A stretch of DNA of 64,000 bases from Hondaea fermentalgiana (taxonomy: Eukaryota > Sar > Bigyra > Thraustochytrida > Thraustochytriidae), in assembly GCA_014084085.1 (NCBI GenBank), contig NPFB01000005.1:1-64000 (forward strand), read 5' to 3'. The notes beneath the pieces are model-generated. The model did no database searches. It had not been told where the DNA came from and saw only the letters and a program-made list of their open reading frames with translations. This document shows positions 29,016 to 38,948 of the stretch, piece after piece; position 1 is the stretch's first letter, and every line of letters begins with the position of its first letter. A program made the translations under genes and the position numbers.

Positions 29016-31341
29016 ATTTGGAAAAAGTCATTCGAGCCCTCGTTTCGGCAGTCCGGGCGGTGCAAGTCACGCGAGCGTTGGCAGCACGAGCAGCTCCGGC
29101 AGCGCAAATAGGCTTCCGAATCTACCTACAAAACCCCTAACACCAGCACCTCCCTCTGGACCTCGTCCGCCTGCATCGCCTGCCCAGGCCCGAAGATTCA
29201 TCACAGCCACAGGAGCCGGCGGACGCACCGGAGCCTCGCAGGCGCATGCTACCTGGACTTTGCATGGACAACAGCACAAGCAAGACCAGTCCACCTCCTC
29301 GTCGTCATCCTCATCCTCATCTGCTTCTGTCTCGACGTCCTCAAGTGCGGCCCTCACTTCATCCTCTGCATTCTCTTCTGCATCGCGATCGCCATCGCGA
29401 CCCTCGAGGGCACGTCCTCTAGCTGCATGGCTCGAAGTTGAGACGTCAAGCTCGCATGCTGTGCGGGATCGGCCCAAGAGCCCGCGACTCAATCTCGAAG
29501 TCAACTCGCCGCACCGGCCTCGTGCTCACGATACCAGCGATGAGGAAAGGAGTCTTGCCAGAGAAACACCGACACCAGCAAGCAGTACGAGCTCTGTCAA
29601 GCAACATCGCAAGCCTCGAGGCCCTGCATCCACACTTGACCCCACAGAGCTTTTGCGGATGACCTGGCCTCCATCGATGCACGACCAACAACGTGTCTTA
29701 GCGCTCGCTCCACTCCAGGACTTAAGACCGTCCTCCTCGGCGGCCGTCCCCGAACCTGAAATAACAGCAGCAGCAGCAGCAGCAGCAACAACGACAACAA
29801 CAACAACATCAGCCACAGTGAATGAGACTGCGCAAGGTGCCCGGATGGGACTCGGGGGCCCTGCACAGCCCAGCGCGACCTCGCGCACTGTAATAGATAA
29901 CCTCAGACTTTTGGCTGTCATCGGAGAAGGCGCCTTCGGGCGCGTTTTTCTCACCGAGCGACGTAACCCAAAAGACTCCTTCGAGGGCAACACGAGCGCC
30001 TCCGCGACAACACCACGTCGTAACCAGACCTCTCCTGCCCACAGCGATCAAATCGCGCAGCACCCGACTGCACATGGGAGTGCGGTTGGGACACGCGAGC
30101 ATTCGCGCCATCACGACCAACAAGACTTTTCTTCTTCTTCTTCTTCTTCATCTTCTTCACCGCCTCTTATTACTACACTGAGCGGCTCCGAGCAAAGCGG
30201 GGCGACCGGCGCGACGGCCGCCCCGCGCTGCTCCTCCCGCAGCTCCACGGCATCACCGGCCCACAGCCGCCCGCGCCTCTGCGAAGACGTCGCCGACGGA
30301 CGCCCTGAGACCAACTCTTCCTCCTCACGCCACGCGAGCGCCGTCGATGAGGTGGCGTCTCTCTCTTTGGGCCCGTCCAACGCCGCCCCTCAACGCTTCT
30401 TTGCCGTCAAGGTCATGCAAAAGAGCAATTTGCGCACGGAGGCGCTCCGGCGACAGGCTTGCATGGAAGTCCAGGTGCTACGCACTGTCGGTAATTTTCC
30501 TTTCATCGCCACCTTTGCCTTCGCCTGCCAAACCTCTACGCGCCTCTACGTAGGCATGGAGTTTTGTGCCGCCGGGGACTTTTTCTCGTACATGTCGCAA
30601 TCGCACATTCGACACGATGACATCCCCCTTTACGTTGGCGAAATTGCGCTCGCACTGGATCACCTGCACAGTCACGGAATCCTCTTTCGCGATCTCAAGC
30701 CCGAGAACATTACGCTTTCCGCGCGCGGCCACGTCCGTCTCATCGACTTTGGACTCTCCGTCTTTCTTGACTCAGAGGAGGCGCAAACCTCGGCTAACGG
30801 GCGTCGCGAGGTCGTGACTTCCTGCGGAACGCTCACTTACACTGCCCCCGAGGTTCTCTGCCGTACTCCGCACAGCTACGAGTCCGATTGGTGGTCCCTT
30901 GGCATCCTTGCATACGAACTCTACACCGGGTTTATGCCCTTCGAGGGCGCCACCGACCAGGAAACCTGCGATCTCATCTGCACAGTCGATTTCGATCCTT
31001 GTCCGCCCGTCGTAGAAGGCCGTCCCGAGTATGATCTTATTCGCCGCCTTCTCGTTCGAGCCCAGGATCTCCGCCTTGGTTACCGTCGCTCGGACGTCCG
31101 CATCGTGCTCTCGCACGCTGTTTTTGCAGGCATTGATTGGGATGATCTCCTTCATGAGCGCATTTCTCCGCGCCATCCTTTTGGAAATCAGTCTTCGCTG
31201 TCGCTTGCTCACTTTGGTGACGAGTTCACTACGCAGACTCCAATCGACAGACCTCTCGCGCCTGCTTCAGCCCCGCAGCATGTATTTGACACCGAGCTCT
31301 ACCCTGTCATCACCGACACCCAGCTGCGCAGTACGCGCTGA
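28819..31341 (+). CDS. AGC-family serine/threonine protein kinase with large disordered N-terminus and N-lobe insert
   Basis: Protein of 840 residues. Residues 1-355 are Ser/Gly/Thr-rich with homopolymer tracts from microsatellites. The kinase domain starts near residue 358: LLAVIGEGAFGRVFL (glycine loop), then a ~145-residue Ser-rich insert before the beta-3 motif FFAVKVM at about residue 528. The catalytic loop HGILFRDLKPENITL, metal motif DFGLS, activation-segment YTAPEVL and DWWSLGILAYELYTG are all intact, so it should be active. HRD reads FRD, as in many AGC kinases. A C-terminal extension ends near DTELYPVITD. Similarity to PKA/PKG/S6K-like kinases is inferred from these motifs; an exact subfamily and substrate cannot be given. 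Confidence 0.9.
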
Positions 31342-31820
31342 CAAGCGTTCTTACCATTGGTAATGGCAGCCAACGTGTGCGTGCCTCCGAGTTAAAATCA
31401 TATTAAAGTCTTTTCTCGTGATTTTATCTATAGTTTGAATTCAATCCCCAACCATTACAAAGCCAACGTGTCTCAGCGCAGCACGCAGCCTTTGCTTGCT
31501 CCGTTTTCTTTCAGAAGAAGAACAGAAATCGTCATCGACGACACACGAATGCGTGTGATCAGCAAGCAAAGCATCCATGTCCAATCAAAGTTGCCTTCAT
31601 CCTTTGAAATCGTTATCGACGACACATGAATGCGTGTGATCATCAAAAAAACCATCCATGTCCAATCAATGTTGTTTTCATCCTTACAACCTCCCCTTCT
31701 TCTCCCACCCAATGAAAAGCACCATCTTTCACCACGAGCGAGTTTGTTCGAAGCAGGGCTCCTCGTTATGCACATACCATACATCATAACACATGCATGC
31801 ATGCAAGTGCGCGCATCTGT
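31342..31820. other. Convergent spacer containing an 81-bp tandem duplication
   Basis: Lies between the AGC kinase stop and the CSN7 stop. The duplication at 31525-31686 is listed separately. The remainder is AT-richer 3'UTR-type sequence, including CATGCATGCATGCA near 31793-31805. Confidence 0.5.
31525..31686. repeat. 81-bp tandem duplication with internal hairpin
   Basis: Two copies (31525-31605 and 31606-31686), each running from GAAATCGT through CGACGACACA and CCATGTCCAATCAA to TTCATCCTT, differing at scattered bases. Each copy includes a short inverted repeat around GAATGCGTGTG with CACACG or CACATG on its left. It sits between two convergent genes and could be transcribed from either side. 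Confidence 0.85.
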
Positions 31821-32576
31821 CTACGATCGTTTTTGACCATCGCAGACCATTTGGGCCACAAAGAGAGACAGGTCCTTGCGCTCACTCGACTCGCTCGCTC
31901 GCGTAGATTGCACATGCGCAATCGACTTTTGCAAGGTCCCTAGGACGACCTCGGCGTTCTCGCACCATGCACTAAGCTTCTCCGCGACTGCATCAAGATC
32001 CTCGTCCCGAAGATCCCTGCCCATCGCCCAGTGCACAACGACCAGACGTTCTCGATGGTAGAGTCGCGCGCGCAAGAGACCAGCATACATGCTTTCAATA
32101 ACAACATCCTCCACCTCACGATCGGATTGCATGCGCAGCGCAGTGCGTACCGTGGCATACGGGAGGGACTTTTGTTTGCTTGCCAGCGAGACCAACGTCA
32201 ACATTCGCAGCTTGCGCTGCTGCACTTCACTTAGCGCTGGCAAAGACGACTGTTCAGCCTCATAGTCCCCGAGCGTACCGTACGCCATAATCTCCAAGGC
32301 GCGCAGGGCGCCCTCGAATTCTGTGCCGCGGAGCATTTGCACGCGCTCCAGCTCCAGGATCTCACCAAAAACATAGATTTGTTTGTGGTTCATTACCTTT
32401 TCCAGAATAGCCACCGTCGCGCGACCGCTCGTAGTCTTGGCGAGGATCTTAAACTGCTCCACGTAGTCGTTACTCCCGCCAAACCCTGCGCTCACGCTCG
32501 CGCCGTCGCGCGTCGCCGTCGTCGTCGACGTCGACGTCGCCGCGCCGTCGCCCGCGCTCCCTTGATCGACCTCCAT
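31821..32576 (-). CDS. CSN7: COP9 signalosome complex subunit 7
   Basis: Protein of 251 residues starting MEVDQGSAGDG. The body is a PCI domain with the CSN7 hallmarks in order: VEQFKILAKTTSGRA, KQIYVFGEILELERV, IMAYGTLGDYEAE, LSEVQQRKLRMLTLVSLA, VEDVVIESMYAGLLRA and HWAMGRDLRDEDL, then a C-terminal helix. Known role: structural subunit of the CSN that removes Nedd8 from cullins. An in-frame ATG 444 bp upstream gives an Arg-rich, unconserved extension crossing a TATA-like ATATTCG element, so the later ATG was chosen. Divergent from the scaffold gene starting 33227. Confidence 0.92.
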   Translation of the reverse strand: MEVDQGSAGDGAATSTSTTTATRDGASVSAGFGGSNDYVEQFKILAKTTSGRATVAILEKVMNHKQIYVFGEILELERVQMLRGTEFEGALRALEIMAYGTLGDYEAEQSSLPALSEVQQRKLRMLTLVSLASKQKSLPYATVRTALRMQSDREVEDVVIESMYAGLLRARLYHRERLVVVHWAMGRDLRDEDLDAVAEKLSAWCENAEVVLGTLQKSIAHVQSTRASESSERKDLSLFVAQMVCDGQKRS

Positions 32577-33226
32577 CTTGAACGGGCCGTTCGTGGACAC
32601 AGACGAGCAGCAGCCCGGCCGGAGCGGGTCCGCAGCGCAGGCGTGTCGCGCGGCGGCCGGCGGGGCCTCCTTTCTTCCCCGCTTTCTTCTTCTGCTGCTG
32701 CCGCGCTCTCGATCTCGAGCCGCGACGCGAGGCCGCCACGGTTCTGGCGGCCTGCGCGCAAAGATACGTCCCGGGGGCACCCCGCGCACTTTGCGCGGTC
32801 CATCGGGCACCCTGTCCCTTTTCGGTTCAGAGCACCGAGTTTGCGTTGCGCGAAAAGTGTCGCTGCGTGCCCTCTCGCACAAGCCCTTGAACGGTCTGCC
32901 CTGCAAGTAGCGCAAAGCCCGCGCGCAAGTCGAATATAGCCGGCGGAAAGGCGAGGCGGACCCGGCTCCCAAACAGTCAGCCAGGGAGAGGGGAGAGGGG
33001 AAGCCAAAAGCAAACAACATCGCTGAAGCGACGAAGGCGCAGCGCAGCGCAGCGCGGCGCTCGCTAGCCGCGCCGCGAAGACGCCGCGACGCCGCTCCAA
33101 AGACGACGAGGCGTCGCTGGCGAGCGCGCTGTTTGGTGTGCCGCGAGGCTTTTCATTCGATAGAGGAGGGAGGACGAGGACGTGAAGAAGAAGGAGAAGA
33201 AGACGAAGGAGAAGAGGAGCAGCAAC
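32577..33226. promoter_or_regulatory. Divergent promoter between CSN7 and the PDZ/TPR scaffold gene
   Basis: GC-rich 650-bp spacer. A GACGTCGACGTCG cluster near 32523-32540 belongs to the CSN7 N-terminal coding end. AGTCGAATATAGCC at about 32927-32941 is the most TATA-like element. AGAAGAAGGAGAAG purine runs immediately precede the scaffold gene's ATG. Confidence 0.4.
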
Positions 33227-36200
33227 ATGGAAAAGGTCCTCTTTGCAAGCGTCGAGATGAGCGCGCTCGGCATCCTCGTGGAGCCCGATGCCCGAGGTAA
33301 TGCCGCAGTCGTCAAATCCATGCTCACACCGCTCAACGTAGAGCTCTCCAGGAAGAGCCTCGACGAACGGGCGCCCACGGCGCGACCAAGGAGGGCAACC
33401 TTATCGGATTCCTCCGTGCTCGAAGTCGGGGACGTTCTCTTCGCCATCAACGGGAAGCTGGTCCACGAGACGCCGCATGCCGACGTTCTTGACATCCTCC
33501 ACGTCGATGCTTTTTCAAGCGAGGATATCTCCATGGTTGTGCTCAGTTTCACCGACCCATATTTATATTATCGAGAACTCAAGGCCGGGACCCTCGAGTC
33601 GCACGCCATGGACGACGAGGCTCTCTTTGGCAAGATTCGGCGCGCAGGTGGATGGCGAGAGTACCTTCCCTCTCTACCTTCGTGGTCTTATTTTTCCGGC
33701 TCCGCAGCTCCTGCAAATCCGTCACATTCACCTTCGTCACCACCCCAACCAAATGCTTTGTCCAAACAGACTGTGCCGGCGCCTTCTGAAGCGCCGCGCC
33801 AATCTCTCCTTGCCTCGGCGGCAGCAGCTTTTGTTGGGACGCGAAGTAGCGCTCCTGCTGCAAACAAAAGGGCAACAGTCGAAGCACCCAAGGCTGCCGC
33901 AAAAGCCAAGGGAGCTCACTATGGCGCAGCCTATCTCAAATTCTCCGCTGGCGAATTTGAACAGGCCTTGCATGTATATTCGAGCGTACTCGAGCGAGAC
34001 CCGCTTTCTCATACCGTGCGCGTCAGTCGATCGCTATGCTATCTACGTCTTCACGAACCTCTGGCAGCGCTCAAGGACGCCGAAATGTGCTGCGCGCTCA
34101 AGCCAGAGTGGCCCATGAGCTACGTATGCAAGGGTGCTGCACTCGATGCCATGGGCAAACCTCTGGATGCTTGCATCGCATACGTGTGCGGACTCGTGGT
34201 GGACCCGACCAATACTGTACTGCAGCGTCGCGTTGACGACCTTTTTGCTAAAATGCGCTGGACCTGCATTGACTTGGACGGCGAACGAGTTGTTGGTCCC
34301 GTGGCGGCAGCCGTGCTGCAGCGCGACGAATGGGGCCCCGATCTCTTGCTCGATCGCATCCTACTCTTCAACGACCGGAGCCAGTTCGCCAAGGACTTTC
34401 TCGATGCGCCTGGCGTCCAAATTTGTCAGGATCACCGAGACGGTATCGAAGTCGTGAAAGTCAGTCTCACTTCAACTGGCCGCGAGAAACTTGCGTCGTG
34501 CGAAATTTACGACCAAGACGAAATTGTCACAGTCAACGCCACGCCCGTATGCGCGCCCCAGGATGTGCGCCGTCTCGCTGATGCGGGCCCACAACGCGTC
34601 GTCCGTGTCGGTGTCTTTTCTGGCGCCCGCCTCGCGGCCGCCAACCTCCTCTCTGGCAAGGCGGGTGAGCTCACCGTGAAGGCGCTCAGCGTCAAACGCG
34701 CCACACTTTTCAACGTTTACATTGACAGATGTGGAACGGTTGCGGCCAATGGCGTCTACGTCCCACAAGAGACCAAGAACGGGACCTACGTATTTGAGAA
34801 CGGCAAGGGTTGTCTTCTCTCGCTTGAAACTGTGCGACGTCCAGATACTGGCGACAACGTCCATGCTTGGTTTATTACGCGCGGTCGCGCCGTCTTGTAC
34901 ACGTGCGCGTTACCCGACGAACGTGGTGCCGAGCTCTTTCATCTTGGCGACGACAACAGATTTGTAATTGAAATGCAGAAACTTAAATGGCGCGCCTGCG
35001 TAGGCCAAGCGCCGCTGCCACGGGTCCACAGGACGAGCACGGTCCCTTCGCTCGCCTATCTCACGGGCGACTCTGACAATGATGGACTTTCAACGCGAGC
35101 TTCCGTCTCCGCGGCAGAGCCCGGTAAGCCGAGCTTGGAGGACGATTGGAGCTTTGATGTGCAAATTCTCGCCATCAAAGGCTATGGTAACCGAGCTCTG
35201 AATCGCAAAGACTTTGACACGGCCATCACGTGCTACGAGCTCGTCGAGGATCAGGTCGAGGCGTACACGACCGACGCCCAAGACTCGCTCCTCGCAGGAG
35301 ACGCTTTCCTCGACGCGCTCCGTGAGACTGTCGAACACCGTCCCTCCTTTTCGAACCGAAGCAAACAGTCTGCCTCGAGCGTCAACGCAAGTCTTCCACC
35401 TTCTGCTGGTGCTGGTGCTGGTGCTGGCGCTGGCGCTGGCGCTGGCGCTGGTGCTGCCACACCTACTTTTCCACAAGCTTCTTCCTCTTCGTCGGCATCG
35501 GCGTCATCTGTGGCGGCTGACGCGGATGCTGGAACAGACTGCGGGGATCCCTCCGAGACCTCGTCCGAAGCGCGGCAACAGGCTCCTGCATCCTTGCAGC
35601 GAATTCTTGACGATGCGCAGCAGTCGTACCGCCACGAGCTACAGCGAGAGGCAGAGGCCGTGTACAAGGATATCCTCCTCAAGGTGCTTCTCAGCAAGGC
35701 ACAGCTCTGTCTAGAGACAGGTCGTGCGCAAAAGGCTCTTGCATACGCAGAGCGTGTTTGTATAGCTCCCTCGGCAGGTGCCGCCAAGCCTCTCGGGTTC
35801 TACACGCAGGCCCTTGCGCTGGCGTCGCTTGGACGTCAGGAAGAGGCCCTCGACATGTGTTCAATGTCACTCGAGACGCTTGCTCCAGACCAGGTCCTCG
35901 CGCAGCGATTCGAAGGCCTTTTGCGGGAGCTCAAAGTGCAAGTCGGAGGATCCCAAGATCCCAAGGAGGCCGCGTCCGAAGCGCAGGCTTCAGGCTCTTC
36001 TCCGCCCCAAGCTTTTCAAGATGCTCAAGAGGACCAAACCGGGAACGCCAGCCGGATGAAACGCACGCCCATGGAAAAAATGAAAAGGCTCGGATCCGCA
36101 TTTAGCTCCGAGTCAATCTTTTCTTCTTCGCCCGCATCCTCGCGGCGGCCGCGCGATCTCGCGACAACGTCGACTCTTTCAGAGTCCCGAGCCTCGACTG

Positions 36201-36631
36201 CAGAGACGCTTGGCGTTGCCCCGCACGAGCTCTTCATTTCAAGTCCAGGAGCGAGCGCTATTGCTCACGAGGCCTCGCGCCTCATGAACCGCCGCATCCC
36301 TGTGGCACAGATCAAGGCTGCCAGCCGAAAGGACAAAGTTCGCTCGCGTTACATTGTCATTACCCCCATGTCCATTACCATTGCGTCCAAGATGCGCCAG
36401 ACGCTGCACATGAGCAAGGGTCGTCTCGTTCTGTATCGTGACGATCTGGCTGGCGTTCTCATTGGTGCTGTGCGCGATGCCTCGCATGTAAATGCCACAG
36501 ACTCTCGTTGCTTTTCCCTCGTGCTCAAAGACATCGATTCGCCCGTCGTCATGCGTGCTGCGACAGCGGCCGACGCATCTGCACTTTCTCGCGTAATCGC
36601 CGCGTGGAAGGCTGGTGACGTAAGCCCTTGA
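33227..36631 (+). CDS. PDZ-like, TPR and PH-like scaffold protein
   Basis: Protein of 1134 residues from the first ATG (MEKVLFAS). Domains in rough order: a PDZ-like fold near residues 5-110 with VLEVGDVLFAINGKLV; a Pro/Ala-rich linker; three TPR-type helical repeats near 232-338 (YLKFSAGEFEQALHVYSSVL is the first); a second PDZ-like segment near 400-480 (DQDEIVTVNATPVC); an unassigned beta-rich region near 495-590; a Gly-Ala repeat near 727-744; a further TPR-like region near 798-885; and a C-terminal beta-rich PH-like domain (about 1038-1131, RYIVITPMSITIASK). No enzyme motif was seen. Inferred to be an adaptor that brings chaperone- or membrane-linked partners together. Single exon. Overall identity to a named family was not recognised. 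Confidence 0.8.
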   Translation: MEKVLFASVEMSALGILVEPDARGNAAVVKSMLTPLNVELSRKSLDERAPTARPRRATLSDSSVLEVGDVLFAINGKLVHETPHADVLDILHVDAFSSEDISMVVLSFTDPYLYYRELKAGTLESHAMDDEALFGKIRRAGGWREYLPSLPSWSYFSGSAAPANPSHSPSSPPQPNALSKQTVPAPSEAPRQSLLASAAAAFVGTRSSAPAANKRATVEAPKAAAKAKGAHYGAAYLKFSAGEFEQALHVYSSVLERDPLSHTVRVSRSLCYLRLHEPLAALKDAEMCCALKPEWPMSYVCKGAALDAMGKPLDACIAYVCGLVVDPTNTVLQRRVDDLFAKMRWTCIDLDGERVVGPVAAAVLQRDEWGPDLLLDRILLFNDRSQFAKDFLDAPGVQICQDHRDGIEVVKVSLTSTGREKLASCEIYDQDEIVTVNATPVCAPQDVRRLADAGPQRVVRVGVFSGARLAAANLLSGKAGELTVKALSVKRATLFNVYIDRCGTVAANGVYVPQETKNGTYVFENGKGCLLSLETVRRPDTGDNVHAWFITRGRAVLYTCALPDERGAELFHLGDDNRFVIEMQKLKWRACVGQAPLPRVHRTSTVPSLAYLTGDSDNDGLSTRASVSAAEPGKPSLEDDWSFDVQILAIKGYGNRALNRKDFDTAITCYELVEDQVEAYTTDAQDSLLAGDAFLDALRETVEHRPSFSNRSKQSASSVNASLPPSAGAGAGAGAGAGAGAGAATPTFPQASSSSSASASSVAADADAGTDCGDPSETSSEARQQAPASLQRILDDAQQSYRHELQREAEAVYKDILLKVLLSKAQLCLETGRAQKALAYAERVCIAPSAGAAKPLGFYTQALALASLGRQEEALDMCSMSLETLAPDQVLAQRFEGLLRELKVQVGGSQDPKEAASEAQASGSSPPQAFQDAQEDQTGNASRMKRTPMEKMKRLGSAFSSESIFSSSPASSRRPRDLATTSTLSESRASTAETLGVAPHELFISSPGASAIAHEASRLMNRRIPVAQIKAASRKDKVRSRYIVITPMSITIASKMRQTLHMSKGRLVLYRDDLAGVLIGAVRDASHVNATDSRCFSLVLKDIDSPVVMRAATAADASALSRVIAAWKAGDVSP
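35406..35457. repeat. GGTGCT/GGCGCT hexanucleotide run (Gly-Ala)
   Basis: Eight to nine in-frame hexanucleotides encode an alternating Gly-Ala tract in a linker of the scaffold protein. Confidence 0.88.
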
Positions 36632-37516
36632 TGTTAATCAATCAATCAAACAAACAAACAAACAAACAAACAAACATGAACACATAAACACCAGAAAACA
36701 AACGTGATATAAACGAATCACTCAACGCACGATTTTACCTTGCTTTCGACAGCGGCCGACGCATCCAGACATTCATGCACCAGAAAACAAACATGACATG
36801 AACGAATCACTCAACGCACAATTTCTAACTTGCTTTCAAGTCCGATGACGATTGCTCTGTTTCAAGCGAGCACGCAAGCCAAGTCTATCTCTTTTGCTCT
36901 CCCTTTGTGGCCCCGACACAACTCGTTACTATGAGCGAAAACTTTCCTTCGAGTCTGTTCGCAAAAGCTTGAGATGTTTCGTTCGATCTTCCTCCAAGTA
37001 AATTGTTTTTTTCGCAAGGCCTTGGGCCGCGCCATTCGAGTTTACAGTTTCCACAGTTAGTTGCTGACGAACAGACGGACCTGTGATTGGTGTAAACGAA
37101 CAGAATAGACCTGTGATTGAGCAATTCCAAGAAAGCTCCACTCCTCTCGTTGCAATGCCGTCCAGCAGAGCAATCTCGCGCGCGTCGCCGCTTAGCCTGG
37201 TCACCTGGCTCTCGAGCCCCTCCGTGCTTCGACCACAGGCTTGGCGCGAAAGTGAACACAAATTTCTCATTCCCTCCAACCAAGTTGCCGCTCTCTAGCC
37301 CATTCAGCCCCGCTCTTTTCTCCACTTGCTGACGCCCGCGCACAGTCAGTTATCCGGCCGCGGGCAAGTCGGCCAAACGCAGAAGCAGTAAAACCACAAC
37401 AAAAGCGAGTCCGCGCGCACACGCCGCAAACAAACAAACAAACAAACAAGCCACGCGAAGAGAATCGCGCGCGGTCAGGCTGCAGGCTTCTCTTCGAGCA
37501 GCAGCAATGAACAAGA
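36632..37516. other. 3' spacer with CAAA run, 89-bp direct repeat and gene-derived fragment
   Basis: Begins with a CAAA microsatellite (about 36646-36676). Two copies of a ~58-bp segment (36690-36747 and 36779-36837) begin ACCAGAAAACAAAC and end TTGCTTTC. Between them sits a 19-bp exact copy of coding sequence from the scaffold gene (see findings). Minus-strand ORFs of 116 and 152 codons (36885-37343) have no recognised motif. A second CAAA run is at about 37430-37449. Confidence 0.5.
36690..36837. repeat. Imperfect direct repeat, 89-bp period
   Basis: Copy 1 36690-36747 and copy 2 36779-36837 share AACGAATCACTCAACGCAC and flanking blocks with a few substitutions. It lies in the 3' flank of the scaffold gene. 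Confidence 0.85.
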
Positions 37517-37616
37517 NNNNNNNNNNNNNNNNNNNNNNNNNNNNNNNNNNNNNNNNNNNNNNNNNNNNNNNNNNNNNNNNNNNNNNNNNNNNNNNNNNNN
37601 NNNNNNNNNNNNNNNN
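37517..37616. other. Assembly gap (100 N)
   Basis: Exactly 100 N. The right flank is a GCCTCGACGCGG tandem followed by GCAGCGAGGGC repeats, so the missing DNA is probably GC-rich tandem repeat of unknown length. Confidence 0.95.
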
Positions 37617-38512
37617 GCCCGCCTCGACGCGGGCCTCGACGCGGGCAGGGGCGGCGGGCGCAGCGAGGGCGCAGCGAGGGCGCAGCGCGGGCGGACGCGC
37701 GTGGAGATGCTGGCGGCGATCTAGAGCTGCGCTCTGAGGGCCCGGAGGGGTCGCGTACACATCATTTCGCCAAAGTTGAGAGCGGCATCACATCCAGGCC
37801 TACTCTAGCGAGGCCTCGATGTCATGTCGTGCCATGCCCATGCCATGCCGTGCCGCGCAAGTCATAGGCTCCTTTCTCGGCATACATGGGGTAGTCAATC
37901 TGGAGCACGTGGACGGACGAGCGAGCAAGCCCCGATTTCTTCGCGGCCGAGGAGTAGAGGCGTCCTCGAGGCTGCATGCACTCATTGCCTGAGACGAAGC
38001 CTATGTATAGTATCCTATTTGCAAATTCCCTGCTGCTGCTGCTGCTGCGTCCTTCTCCGATCTCCCTCTCCTTCATCTTCACCGTCTCCGTCCTCTCCTT
38101 GACCTCCTTTTTTCCGCACGGCCAACTGACCTCGCGCCCACCACCAAGCAAGGCCTTACTAAGATTGAAGTGTCCCTTTCGATCCCCCCCGCCTCGACGC
38201 CAATCTCGCTCCCCCCGCCTCCGCAGCTCAGGACGAGCATGCCTCCCAACCTCGGCCTCCGCCCGCACATTCGCGGTGCCCGCCGCGCACATTGACGGTA
38301 TACATATTCCCCTTCTCCTCGCCACCCGGCACGTCTCGCCTCACGTCACGGTGCGCGCCGCGCTGCACGTCCATCTCCCTCCAGTTCTGCCCCGTTCGCG
38401 ACCGCGGTTCCGATTCCCGCGGCGTGTGCGCGCTGCGCGTGCGGCTGCACCCAGCGGCGGCCGCCGCGGCTCCGTGCCAGAGAGAGAGAGACAGACAGAG
38501 AGAGACAGAAAG

Positions 38513-38558
<46 letters not shown>

Positions 38559-38948
38559 GGACGCAGAGCGGAGGCAAACGCCCAAGCCGAGCGAGCCCGA
38601 GCCGCCCGCGCCCGTGCGTCCGCGCGACCGCGCGCCTGCGCGCCGGAGCCCGCGTGCGTGCGCGTGCGCGTGCGCGCCTTGCGCGCCTTGCAAGGCGCGC
38701 CTCGCGCGCGCGAGGAGGGCCGGGCCGGGCGAGCGAGCGAGTGCTCAGATCGATCACAGGATCTGATCTGCGCGCCGAGCCACGCGACGCCGCGGTCCAG
38801 CCAGCCAGCCCAGCCCAGCCAAGGCAGCCCAGCCCAGGCCGGCGCGTGCGGTTGCCGGCGAGCGTGCTAGCTTGCCTTGCCGGCGTGCTTGCGAGCGTGC
38901 TGGCCGGCTTGCTGGCTGGCTTGCTCTGCCAGCTTGCGAGCGGAGGCC
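37617..38948. other. GC-rich repeat-bearing region upstream of the acidic protein gene
   Basis: No supported gene. Contains CCATGCC repeats near 37830-37850, a CTG run at 38033-38048, a long AGAG/CAGA purine tract at about 38478-38555, GTGCGC runs near 38650-38670, CAGCC runs near 38800-38840 and GCTTGC/GCTGGC runs close to the start codon. A minus-strand ORF (37822-38325) ends with a coding-like 60-codon stretch but has no known domain. Confidence 0.4.

Noticed and set aside
32577..33020. 148-codon N-terminal extension of CSN7 from an upstream ATG
   Set aside because: Arg/Pro-rich and unconserved, passes through promoter-like sequence; the family starts near MEVDQ.
36885..37343. 152- and 116-codon minus-strand ORFs
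   Set aside because: Somewhat protein-like but no motif and they overlap in two frames; not strong enough to call.
37822..38325. 167-codon minus-strand ORF
   Set aside because: Only the last ~60 codons look coding-like; the rest is low complexity, and no family was recognised.
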